Position numbers and translations under genes: made by a program. A DNA stretch of 64,000 bases from Type-B symbiont of Plautia stali. Lineage in GTDB: Bacteria > Pseudomonadota > Gammaproteobacteria > Enterobacterales > Enterobacteriaceae. The notes below the pieces were generated by a model that was given only the letters and a program-made list of their open reading frames with translations, was not told the origin of the DNA and ran no database searches. The stretch is from the NCBI GenBank assembly GCA_001485295.1, contig BBOA01000001.1:124001-188000 (forward strand). The letters are read 5' to 3'. Positions 41,828 through 49,975 of this stretch are shown in pieces. Numbering within the stretch: the first letter of the stretch is position 1; the number at the start of each line of letters is the position of its first letter.

Positions 41828-41881
41828 GACGCTTCAGAAATAAAGCCCGATGGCAGTATTGGGCTTTATTTCTGAAGCGTC
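41828..41881. repeat. 21-bp perfect inverted repeat after ybfA
   Basis: Arms 41828-41848 (GACGCTTCAGAAATAAAGCCC) and 41861-41881 are exact reverse complements around a 12-nt loop. No T-run follows, so it is a hairpin or strong block rather than a classical terminator. The outer arm GACGCTTC also begins within the arms of the inverted repeat before gltA. Confidence 0.95.
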
Positions 41882-41973
41882 GTCACAGAGAAAACCATCT
41901 CCAGCCCTAGTTTGAGGCTGTTATTCACTGTGTTTTCAGCTATACTTAAAACTCTACAGGATTCGGAAGTTGT

Positions 41974-42372
41974 ATGAGCGTAAAAACCCCGCTGGGTATC
42001 AGTGCCTGCCTGCGGGGAGAACAAGTGCGTTTTGACGGCAGTCATAAACGCCTGGCGCTCGCTGTCAACGAGCTTGAGTCCTTTGTAGGTTCACCCATCT
42101 GCCCCGAAATGGCGATAGGCTTGCCGATGCCGCGTCTGGCACTGCGCTTGGTGAAGCAGAGCGATGAAGAGATTCATTTCTACTTCTTCAGCAAAGAGGG
42201 CGGCGAAGAGATGACTCAGTAGATGCTCGGCTGGTCAGCCGAGCGGGTTAAATTGTTGTATCATTTTTATCTTTGCGGCTACATTCTGTATGCAACGGGC
42301 ATGGGGCTGGGGCTATTCGCCGAGAAGCTCAAGGCGGAAATGCCTTGGCTGCCGATGGAAGAGGATGGCAGC
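41974..42372 (+). pseudogene. ybgA: YbgA-like DUF523/DUF1722 protein, broken and fused to phr
   Basis: The DUF523 domain is readable (MSVKTPLGISACLRGEQVRFDG, CPEMAIGLPMPRLALRL), then TAG at 42220 where relatives have CAG (QMLGWSAERV). Part of the Cys-rich centre is lost after CGYI, and the gene then jumps from EMPWLPMEEDG straight into photolyase sequence. The DUF1722 half is therefore deleted. Confidence 0.8.
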
Positions 42373-42660
42373 GATCGCTTCCCATCGGGCGAAAGCACGG
42401 CGCTGTAGCGCCTGCGCCAAGCCGATACGCGACTATCATCAGGAGCGCAATACGCCTTCCTTTGACGGCACTAGCCGTCTGTCGGTTTATGAGGAGAACA
42501 AGCTCGTTCAGCCAGCTGAACGAGCTGCTCTGGCGCGAATTTTATCGTCATCTGGTGGTAGCCTATCTGGCGCTCTGCCGTCATCAGCCCTTTGTCGGCT
42601 GGACGCGCCACGTAAAACTGGCAGCGCACCGAGGCGATTTCGTCGCCTAGAAAGCGCGAA
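42373..42660 (+). pseudogene. phr: Deoxyribodipyrimidine photolyase, internal remnant
   Basis: Only a central piece of the ~470-aa repair enzyme is left: RFPSGESTAL then, in shifting frames, RNTPSFDGTSRLSVY, LNELLWREFYRHLVVAYLALCRHQPFVGWTRHVK. The FAD-binding C-terminal third and the whole N-terminal domain are deleted. ybgI begins 31 bp later, as in E. coli (phr-ybgI). Confidence 0.85.
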
Positions 42661-42690
42661 AAACGCAGTCTGAGGCGGCACGGAGCCGTT

Positions 42691-43434
42691 ATGAATCACT
42701 ACGAACTTGAAAATATCGTCAACCAGCGACTCAACAGCAGCGTCTTCAGCGACTATGTGCCGAACGGCCTGCAGGTTGAGGGACGAGCCGAGGTGAAAAC
42801 TCTGATTACCGGCGTTACCGCCAGCCAGGCGCTGGTGGATGAAGCCGTGGTGCGCAATGCCGATGCGATCCTAGTGCATCACGGCTACTTCTGGAAAAGC
42901 GAGCCAGTGGTTATTAAAGGCATGAAGCGTAATCGCCTGCGCGCGCTGCTGGCTAACGACATTAACCTCTACGGCTGGCATCTGCCGCTCGACGCGCACC
43001 AGGAGTTAGGCAACAACGCGCAGCTGGCGAAGCTGCTGGATATCGAGGTGAAGGGCGAAGTGCAGCCGCTGGTATTCTGGGGCAAGCTGCCGACGCCGCT
43101 CAGCGGCGAGGCGCTGGCGCAACGCATTGAACATAACTTAGGACGTATGCCACTGCACTGCGGCGATAACGCGCCGGCGCAGATCCGTCGCGTTGCTTGG
43201 TGCAGCGGTGGCGGTCAGGGCTTTATTGACAGCGCGGCCGCGTTCGGCGTCGACGCCTATATTACCGGCGAAGTCTCCGAGCAGACCATCCACAGTGCCC
43301 GCGAGCGATGCATTCATTTCTTCGCCGCCGGCCATCACGCCACCGAACGCGGCGGCATCAAAGCGCTAGGCGAATGGCTGGCCAAGCAGCACGGCCTTGA
43401 CGTCACCTTTATCGATATTCCCAATCCCGCCTGA
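42691..43434 (+). CDS. ybgI: NIF3-family dinuclear metal protein YbgI
   Basis: 247 aa, E. coli length. Widespread toroidal metal protein with proposed hydrolase activity; the true role is unknown. Metal ligands are seen in ILVHHGYFW (His ~63-64), PLDAHQELGNN (~97-101) and FFAAGHHATERGG (~215-219). The start MNHYELENIVNQRL aligns. It is intact although both neighbours (phr, pxpB) are dead. A GC-rich hairpin follows the stop (43447-43468). Confidence 0.95.
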   Translation: MNHYELENIVNQRLNSSVFSDYVPNGLQVEGRAEVKTLITGVTASQALVDEAVVRNADAILVHHGYFWKSEPVVIKGMKRNRLRALLANDINLYGWHLPLDAHQELGNNAQLAKLLDIEVKGEVQPLVFWGKLPTPLSGEALAQRIEHNLGRMPLHCGDNAPAQIRRVAWCSGGGQGFIDSAAAFGVDAYITGEVSEQTIHSARERCIHFFAAGHHATERGGIKALGEWLAKQHGLDVTFIDIPNPA

Positions 43435-43472
43435 TCGATCTCCCTCTTTGCGCCCTTATGGGCGCAAAGCGG

Positions 43473-44079
43473 TAGTCAAGGAGCTTGAACCACTGATATC
43501 GCTGCAAAGCCAGCAGCGCATTTGGGGACTCGCGCAGCGCCTGCAGTAGTACGAACAGGTGGTGGAAGTTATTTCCGGCATGAGCAACGTCACACTGCTG
43601 CTACGCGATTCGCAGCAAAGCCCACTGGACGCGATTGAGCGACTGTAGTGCTGGTGGGAAGAGAGCAAAGCGCAGGAGGCGGCGTCACGGCTGGTGGAGA
43701 TTCCGGTCATTTACGGCAAGGAGGCGGGACTGGATCTGCAGGAGGTGGCCAATCGCGCCGGCCTGACGCCGCAGCAGGTAGTCCAGCTGCACATGCACAG
43801 CAGCGTCGACTGACTATGTATACTTTATCGGTTTTCAGCCGGGATTTCCCTGTCTTGACGGCCTCGACAGCCGTCTTCACACACCGCGCCGAGTCGGGCG
43901 TCAACGTGCCTGCAGGATCGGTCGGCATCGGCGGCAGCCAGACCTGCATCCATCCACTCGACACTTCCGGCGGCTAGCAGCTGATCGGGAGAACCCCCAT
44001 CACGCCGTTCGACCTGCGACAGCAGCCGCTGACGCTGACGCTGTTGCGTCCCGGCGACAGCATGCGTTTCGTGCCGTAA
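43473..44079 (+). pseudogene. pxpB: 5-oxoprolinase subunit PxpB, broken
   Basis: PxpABC hydrolyses 5-oxoproline (pyroglutamate) to glutamate with ATP. The N-terminal ~15 codons are missing. Two adjacent TAG codons follow LAQRLQ near 43548, then VVEVISGMSNVTLLLRDSQ, another TAG at ~43647, VEIPVIYGKEAGLDL, a TGA near 43812 and a shifted PAGSVGIGGSQT. It ends FVP-stop at 44079, 13 bp before pxpC. Confidence 0.88.
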
Positions 44080-44091
44080 AAGGAGGGTGTA

Positions 44092-44660
44092 TGTTGGCGT
44101 ATGTTACGGATATTGCGCGCATGGCTGGCGACCCCTTTACAGGACAGCAGCCGCCGCGGCGGGCGCTAGTTCGGCGTCAGCGTGGGCGTCGTGTTCGATT
44201 TGCCAGCGATGTGCACTGCAAACCTGCTGGGTCGGCAACGATCCAGACAGTTCGATGCTAGAGATCGTGCTGGGTCAGTTCAAAGCGGAATTTATGCACG
44301 ACGGCTGGTTCGCGCTGACCGGCGCGACCTGCGCGCGCAGCTGGACGATAAACCGGTCTGGACCGGCTGGCGGTGGGCAGGGACGCAAGCTGGAGGGTGG
44401 CCGCCCAGCAGCGCCACTCGGTAAGCCGACACGCGCCTTCACCCTTAAAGCGGGTGTTCGCTAGCTGCTGTGGAGCAACTGTATTCGAGCGCTGCCGAGG
44501 CCGGAATATCATGAGTTCAGCCGTGACGCGCAGATGGCTTTCTGGCGCACGCTCTAGATGCTCAGTCCGCCCGCGCGAGCTGCTATCGCACGGGCTTGGT
44601 GCCGAACGGCTAGCCGATCGTGCTGATGGTCGACGCGCAGACCACCAGTGGCTATCCATA
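44092..44660 (+). pseudogene. pxpC: 5-oxoprolinase subunit PxpC, broken
   Basis: AGGAGGGTGT precedes ATG 44092. Only shifting fragments are readable ([47 protein letters not shown]). The C-terminal part is deleted: after QTTSGYP the sequence jumps into pxpA. The protein should have ~310 aa. Confidence 0.82.
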
Positions 44661-45178
44661 GCAGCGCGTTCCTGGATCGGGAAAACTTCGGCCGTACCGC
44701 TATGCAGCTGCCGGCGGAAACGGTTTATGCGCAGATGATCTATCAGATCGGCGCGCTGAAAACCTTGGCGGAAAGCGAAGGCGAGCGGGCTGGCGCGCGG
44801 TATGCTCTATAATTAGGCTGTCGCCGATGCAACGCTGGCGGATGCCATCGCACGCGCGGTGAAGGCGGTCAGCACGCGGCTTATTTCTGGTGGGGCTGGC
44901 GGGCAGTCGATACGCGCCGCTGCGCATCATGAGCTGAGCATGCACGAATGAGGTGTTCGCCGATCGCGGCTAACTCAGCAGCGGCGCGCTAGCGCTGCGC
45001 AGCCAGCCGTGCGCGATGATCGAAGAGGAGGATCGCGTCATTTAGCAAACCCTGACGATGGTTAAGGCGGGAAAAGTCGCGAGCATCAGCGGCGAGTGGG
45101 TCGCTGTGAATGCCCAAACCGTCTGCCTGCACAGCGACGGCGCGCAGCGCCTGAGCGAGCACTTTGCCGCCAAGTAGA
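44661..45178 (+). pseudogene. pxpA: 5-oxoprolinase subunit PxpA, broken
   Basis: The first ~60 codons including the catalytic LNADLGE motif are absent. Homology begins [34 protein letters not shown], then stops and shifts, then a C-terminal QTVCLHGDGAQ-like piece before TAG near 45176. The lost part corresponds to a deletion shared with the pxpC tail. Confidence 0.85.
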
Positions 45179-45201
45179 TCGCCGTCACCAGTGCCTGATT
45201 T

Positions 45202-45226
45202 GCCCGGTCTCGCAGCCGGGCTTTTT
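45202..45226 (+). terminator. Terminator after pxpA
   Basis: GCCCGG-TCTCGCA-CCGGGC hairpin followed by five T residues. Confidence 0.85.
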
Positions 45227-45250
45227 CAACATAAGGTCAACATATATAAA

Positions 45251-45896
45251 TTGATAAACCTCTGGCTGCTTCTAGGCATCGCGGCGATCATCATCGGCTT
45301 TTTGCTGCTCTGATGCCGCTCGACGATATTCTATAAAAGCTGGGCGCGGGCTTTCTCAATACGCGCAACCTGCCGCTGATCCTGCTGCAGCCGCCGGGCG
45401 GGTTATCGGCCCGCTGGAGCGGCACGGCGTGAAAGAACGTGCGCAGGCCTAGATCGCGCAGATCAAAGCCGCCACCGCCGGACGACCACTGATCGCCTAT
45501 CTCTTCGCGTGCGTGAAATCACGGCAGTGCTCGGTTTGACCAGCCTCGGCGGTCATCCGCAGATAGTGCATCCGCCGCTGGCGCCGATGGCTGAAGGCGC
45601 GACCGAAAACCGCTAAGGCGAGTTGTGTGGCATCGCCTGTGCACCATGTCGGCGGTGACAGATAACGTCGAGCTGTTTTTCGGCGAAGATATTTTCGTCG
45701 CCTTCGGCGCGATTATTTTTATACATAACTTTATGCTGGAGTCGGCCAATATTCAGACCGAACCGTTGCATGTTGCGCTCTGGGGCATTCCCACTTCCTG
45801 ATCCAATCGACGCGCTTAGTGCGCCTCAATCGCAAACTGGCGCGCGAGCTACAGGCGCTGAATAACGCTGCTCTAAACGCGAAAGGAGGTCGCTGA
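45251..45896 (+). pseudogene. DUF969 membrane protein, broken
   Basis: Partner of DUF979 in a two-gene membrane module of unknown function, usually beside pcp. Readable pieces: INLWLLLGIAAIIIGFLLL, PLDDIL, KLGAGFLNTRNLPLILL, a TAG at ~45452 in CCTAG (Trp codon in CCTGG), TDNVELFFGEDIFVAFGAIIFIHNFMLESANIQTEPLHVALWGIP. A deletion near the start removes a helix. The stop TGA overlaps the ATG of the DUF979 fragment. Confidence 0.82.
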
Positions 45897-45951
45897 TGTT
45901 TCAACAACAGTATCTCTGATGTGGCTGGCGAGCTTTATTCTGCTAGTGATG
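45896..45951 (+). pseudogene. DUF979 membrane protein, 5' end (gene split by an inversion)
   Basis: GGAGGTCGCTG precedes ATG 45896. Allowing one small indel the fragment reads MFQQQYLLWLASFILLVM, the start of a DUF979 protein, and then stops abruptly at nagB leader sequence. The remainder is on the minus strand ending at 31950. Joining the two gives LLVM-AVLSWRDKHN, as expected for the family. Confidence 0.78.
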
Positions 45952-45955
45952 ACTG
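45945..45955. other. Right breakpoint of the ~14-kb inversion
   Basis: Left of this point is DUF979 5' coding sequence (plus strand); right of it is the nagB leader, ~40 bp before the nagB start. The junction reads AGT-GATG-ACT; GATG is shared with the left breakpoint. No insertion sequence or long repeat is present. Confidence 0.75.
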
Positions 45956-45989
45956 CGTTATCCCCTTTTCTTTTTCAGAACGAGGTGAG

Positions 45990-46772
45990 ATACGCAGCTT
46001 ATTCCTTTGGCCACGCTTGAACAGGTAGGCAAATGGGCGGCCCGCCACATCGTTAACCACATCAACGCGTTTAATCCGACGGCGGATCGCCCCTTTGTGT
46101 TGGGCTTACTGACAGGCAGCACGTTGCTGAAGGCCTACAAACATCTTATCGAAGCGCATAAAGTGGGCCAAGTCAGCTTTAAGCATGTTGTAACGTTTAA
46201 TATGGACGAATATGTCGGTCTGCCGAAGGAGCACCCGGAAAGCTAACACAGCTTTATGTATCGTAACTTTTTTATATCACGTTGATATTAAAAAAAGAAA
46301 ATATCAATCATTCTGAATGGCAATGCGCTAGATATTGACGCATAATGTCACCATTATGAAGAAAAGATCCGTGCGCTGAATAAAATTCACCTGTTTATGG
46401 GCGCGGCGTCGGCAATGATGGCCATATCGCGTTCAACGAACCCGCCTCTTTACTGGCCTCACGCACCCAAGCATGACACGCGTGTAGCCAACTCGCACTT
46501 CTTCAACGGTGAAGTGGATCAGATGCCGAAATATGCTCTGACCATGGGCGTCGGTACGCTGCTCAACGCGGAAGAGGTGATGATTCTGGTGATCGACCAC
46601 GTCAAAGCGCAGGCGCTACAAGCGGCGGTTGAAGGCAACATCAATCATATGTGGACCATCAGCTACATCCAAAATCGGTGGTATTGTGTGACGAACCCGC
46701 CACCATGGAATTAAAGTAAAAACCGATAAATATTTTCACGAGATGGAAGCGGAAAATATGAAAGACGTGTAA
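45990..46772 (+). pseudogene. nagB: Glucosamine-6-phosphate deaminase, broken
   Basis: The ribosome site GAGGTGAG is kept but the start ATG is ATA and two bases are inserted just after it. Then [36 protein letters not shown] and [24 protein letters not shown] are readable up to a TAA at 46246. Later pieces ([44 protein letters not shown]) are in other frames. Stop at 46772. The inversion separated it from its upstream control region. Confidence 0.93.
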
Positions 46773-46830
46773 GACGATGTTGTAAATGCCGGCCGTTACG
46801 CTCTTGGCTGGCTTAGCCAGTAGAATCACG

Positions 46831-47888
46831 ATGTACGCATTTAGTAGACGGTCGAATTTATACCGGCTGTGAAGTTCTGGATAACCACGCGGTGGTTATC
46901 GCCGATGAATCGTGCTGTGCCATGTGTCCAGCGCACTGATCGCTCATAGCTTTATCGATTTACAGCTCAATGGCTGCGCTGGAGATTATGCAGCGTCCCA
47001 ACGAAAAATCGGGCGGCACCAGCTTTTTGCCGACGCTGATCACAAGCAGCGATGAGCTGATGAAGCGCGCCATCGAAACCATGCGCACCTATAAACGCTA
47101 GTATCAGAATCAAGCGCTTGGCCTGCATCTGGAAGGTCCGTGGCTGAATAAGGCGAAGAAAGGCATCCATAATCTCGATCTGATCCGCCTGCCCGATTCA
47201 GCGCTTGAGCGCTACCTATGCGATAACGCTGATGTCATCACTAAGGTAACGCTGGCGACGCGGTAATCCGCCAGCTAACGGACGCGGGCATCATCGTCTC
47301 GGCGGGCACTCCAACGCCACCTTCGATGAAGCCAAAGTGGGTTTCCGCGCAGGCGTCACCTTCGCCACCCATCTCTACAACGCCATGCTAACTTTCGCCG
47401 GACGCGAACCTAGCCTGATCGGTGCGCTGTTTGATTCACCTGATGTATAACTGCGGCATTATTGCAGATGGTTTACACGTCCATTACTCTATCGTACACA
47501 ACGCGAAACGCATCAAAGGCGATAAGCTAGTGCTGGTCACTAACGCCACCGCGCCCGCAGGCGCGTAGATTGATAAATTTATTTTCGCTGGCAAAACAAT
47601 ATACTATCGCAATAGCATGTGCGCGGATGAGAGCGGATGAAAATGGAACGCTGAGCACCTCCGCTATCACAATGATTGAATAGGTGCGCAACGCCGTCGA
47701 GCATGTCGGCATCGCACTGGATAAAGCGCTGCGTATGGCGACGCTCTATACCCAGCTCAAGCAAAATGAGCGTGGATAAACAGTTAGGCACTGTCGAAGC
47801 AGGAAAAGTCGCTAACCTGACGGTTTTTACGCGTGATTTCGAAATCATTAAGACGTTTGTCAACGGAGACGACGTCCTCAGCGAGTAA
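46831..47888 (+). pseudogene. nagA: N-acetylglucosamine-6-phosphate deacetylase, broken
   Basis: TAG at codon 5 region (46844-46849) and many later lesions. Readable: [117 protein letters not shown]. The 3' end is the cleanest part. It ends 7 bp before nagC. Confidence 0.93.
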
Positions 47889-47895
47889 GCACTGA

Positions 47896-49116
47896 ATGAC
47901 CAATGGCGGCCAGACACAAATAGGAAATGTCGATCTTGTCAAGCAACTTAACAGCGCGGCCGTTTACCGGCTAATCGAGCAACAAGGTCCTATTTCACGC
48001 ATTCAGATTGCTGAACTCAGCCAGCTTGCGCCCGCCAGTGTCACTAAAATTACCCGCCAGCTTATTGAGCGCGGCCTGATTAAAGAGGTGGATCAGCAAG
48101 CATCCACCGGCGGTCGCCGCGCCATTTCCATCGTCACCGAAACCCGCAATTTCCACACCATCGGCGTACGGCTCGGCCGCTACGACGCAACGCTGACGCT
48201 GTTCGACCTCAGCGGCAAATCGCTGGCGCAGGAAGATTACGCTCTGCCGGAGCGGACCCAAGAGACGCTGGAGCACGCGCTTTTTGCTGCTATCGACAGC
48301 TTTATCGACGCTCACCAGCTTAAGATCTGCGAACTTATCGCGATTTCGGTGATCCTGCCCGGCCTAGTCGATCCGGTTAACGGCGTCATTCGCCATATGT
48401 CGCATATCGCCGTCAGCCACTGGCCGCTGGTGGCCGGTTTGCAACATCGCTTTCTCGTCACCAGCTTCGTCGGCCACGATATTCGCAGCCTAGCGCTGGC
48501 GGAGCACTACTTTGGGGCAAGCCGCGACTGCGCCGATTCGATTCTGGTGCGGCTGCATCGCGGAACCGGCGCGGGCATTATCGCCAACGGCCATATTTTT
48601 CTCGGCAGCAACGGCAACGTCGGCGAGATCGGCCATATCCAAGTCGATCCGCTTGGCGAGCTCTGCCACTGCGGCAACTTCGGCTGTCTGGAAACTATCG
48701 CTGCTAATGGCGCGATTGAAAACCGCGTGCGCCATCTGCTGAGCCAAGGATATCCCAGCATGCTGACGCAGGAGGCCTGGCAGATCTCGCAGATTTGCAA
48801 AGCTGCCAACCAAGGCGACGCGCTGGCGTGCGAAGTGATCGAATATGTCGGCCGCCATCTTGGCAAGGCCATCGCTATCGCCATCAACCTGTTTAACCCG
48901 CAGAAAGTGGTGCTGGCGGGAGAGATCACTGACGCCGAGAAAGTGCTGCTCCCGGCGATAGAGGACTGTATCAACACGCAGGCGCTCAATGCCTTTCGCA
49001 AAAATCTGCCGGTGATACGTTCCGAGCTTGATCATCGTTCAGCGATAGGCGCCTTCGCCCTGGCGAAACGCGCCATGCTTAACGGCATTCTGCTGCAACA
49101 TCTACTGGAAAAGTAA
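47896..49116 (+). CDS. nagC: NagC, ROK-family repressor of amino-sugar genes
   Basis: 406 aa as in E. coli. N-terminal winged helix-turn-helix (GPISRIQIAELSQLAPASVTKITRQLIERG), then the ROK fold with the zinc motif CHCGNFGCLETI (~248-259) and sugar-phosphate site. It represses nagE/nagBACD and chb genes and activates glmUS in E. coli, induced by GlcNAc-6-phosphate. It is intact although nagE, B, A and D are all dead and its operon promoter has been cut away, so another function and promoter must keep it. Confidence 0.97.
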   Translation: MTNGGQTQIGNVDLVKQLNSAAVYRLIEQQGPISRIQIAELSQLAPASVTKITRQLIERGLIKEVDQQASTGGRRAISIVTETRNFHTIGVRLGRYDATLTLFDLSGKSLAQEDYALPERTQETLEHALFAAIDSFIDAHQLKICELIAISVILPGLVDPVNGVIRHMSHIAVSHWPLVAGLQHRFLVTSFVGHDIRSLALAEHYFGASRDCADSILVRLHRGTGAGIIANGHIFLGSNGNVGEIGHIQVDPLGELCHCGNFGCLETIAANGAIENRVRHLLSQGYPSMLTQEAWQISQICKAANQGDALACEVIEYVGRHLGKAIAIAINLFNPQKVVLAGEITDAEKVLLPAIEDCINTQALNAFRKNLPVIRSELDHRSAIGAFALAKRAMLNGILLQHLLEK

Positions 49117-49139
49117 TCGCGACCCGGACTGAATCTACG

Positions 49140-49698
49140 ATGATAAAAAGCGTAATTTGCGATATTGACGACGTGCTGATGCATGACAACACTACCCCTG
49201 TCCGGCGAGCAGGAGTTCTTACAGCGCATCTTGGATAAGAAGATGCCGCGGGTGGTGCTCACTAACTACACGTCGCAGACGGCGCAGCAGCTAGCGAACC
49301 GCTTCCGTCGAGGTGCCAGATTCGGTGTTTTATACCTCGGCGATGGCCACCGCCGACTTACTGCGCCGCTAGGAAGGCAAAAAAGCCTACGTGATCGGCG
49401 AAGGCGCGCTGATTCACGAGCTGTGCAACGCGGGCTTTACCATCATCCACGTCAATCCCGATTTCGTCATCGTCCCCAGCCCCTATATCATGCGCGCCGC
49501 GCTGAATTAAGATACAGGCGAACTCCGAAGAGACGGTAATTGTCAGCAAGAACCTGCACACCGATATTCTGGCCGGCTTCCAAGCAGGACCGGAAACGGT
49601 GGACTGGAAATGGTTCTGGTGCTCTGCGGCGTCTCGACGCTATGCCCTTCCATCCCGACTGGATCTACCTGTCCGTCGCCGATATCGATCTGTTTTAA
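49140..49698 (+). pseudogene. nagD: HAD-family nucleotide phosphatase NagD, broken
   Basis: IKSVICDIDDVLMHDN (the HAD motif I region) is followed by a shift, EEFLQRILDKKMPRVVLTNYTSQTAQQLANRF, another shift, TAG at ~49371 and KKAYVIGEGALIHELCNAGFTIIHVNPDFVIV. The central ~60 codons are deleted (FVIV is joined to PSPYIMRAALN), then a TAA. The C-terminal end is readable (PFHPDWIYLSVADIDLF-stop). Confidence 0.92.
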
Positions 49699-49975
49699 TC
49701 TCTCTTTCCTGCGCCACCTGATCCTAGGTGGCCGCTCTCTCCCTGCTCGATTTTTAGCCGCTTTCGGACATCTATTGTCGATACATCAATAAAACGCGCA
49801 TTTAATTATCCAATATTCAACATTAATGCGAGTACAACATTGTTTTTATCAGTAAAAGGCGAATATGCTTGCATTTAATGCATAAAATAGAGTATATTCT
49901 TATACATCACGCAGCCGCGTGATGCCGGACAAGGCAACGATAACATCGCCAACAGACGGGCTCAGGAGTCAGAAT
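49699..49975. promoter_or_regulatory. asnB upstream region
   Basis: About 280 bp, AT-rich near 49790-49910, with no gene. TATATTC/TATACAT motifs near 49893-49904 may be promoter elements for asnB but no confident -35/-10 pair was fixed. Confidence 0.4.

Noticed and set aside
31900-46000. Genomic island or prophage bounded by the breakpoints
   Set aside because: The block contains only core genes in E. coli order (glnS, fur, fldA, seqA, pgm, ybgI), no integrase, no tRNA attachment site and the same decay pattern as its flanks.
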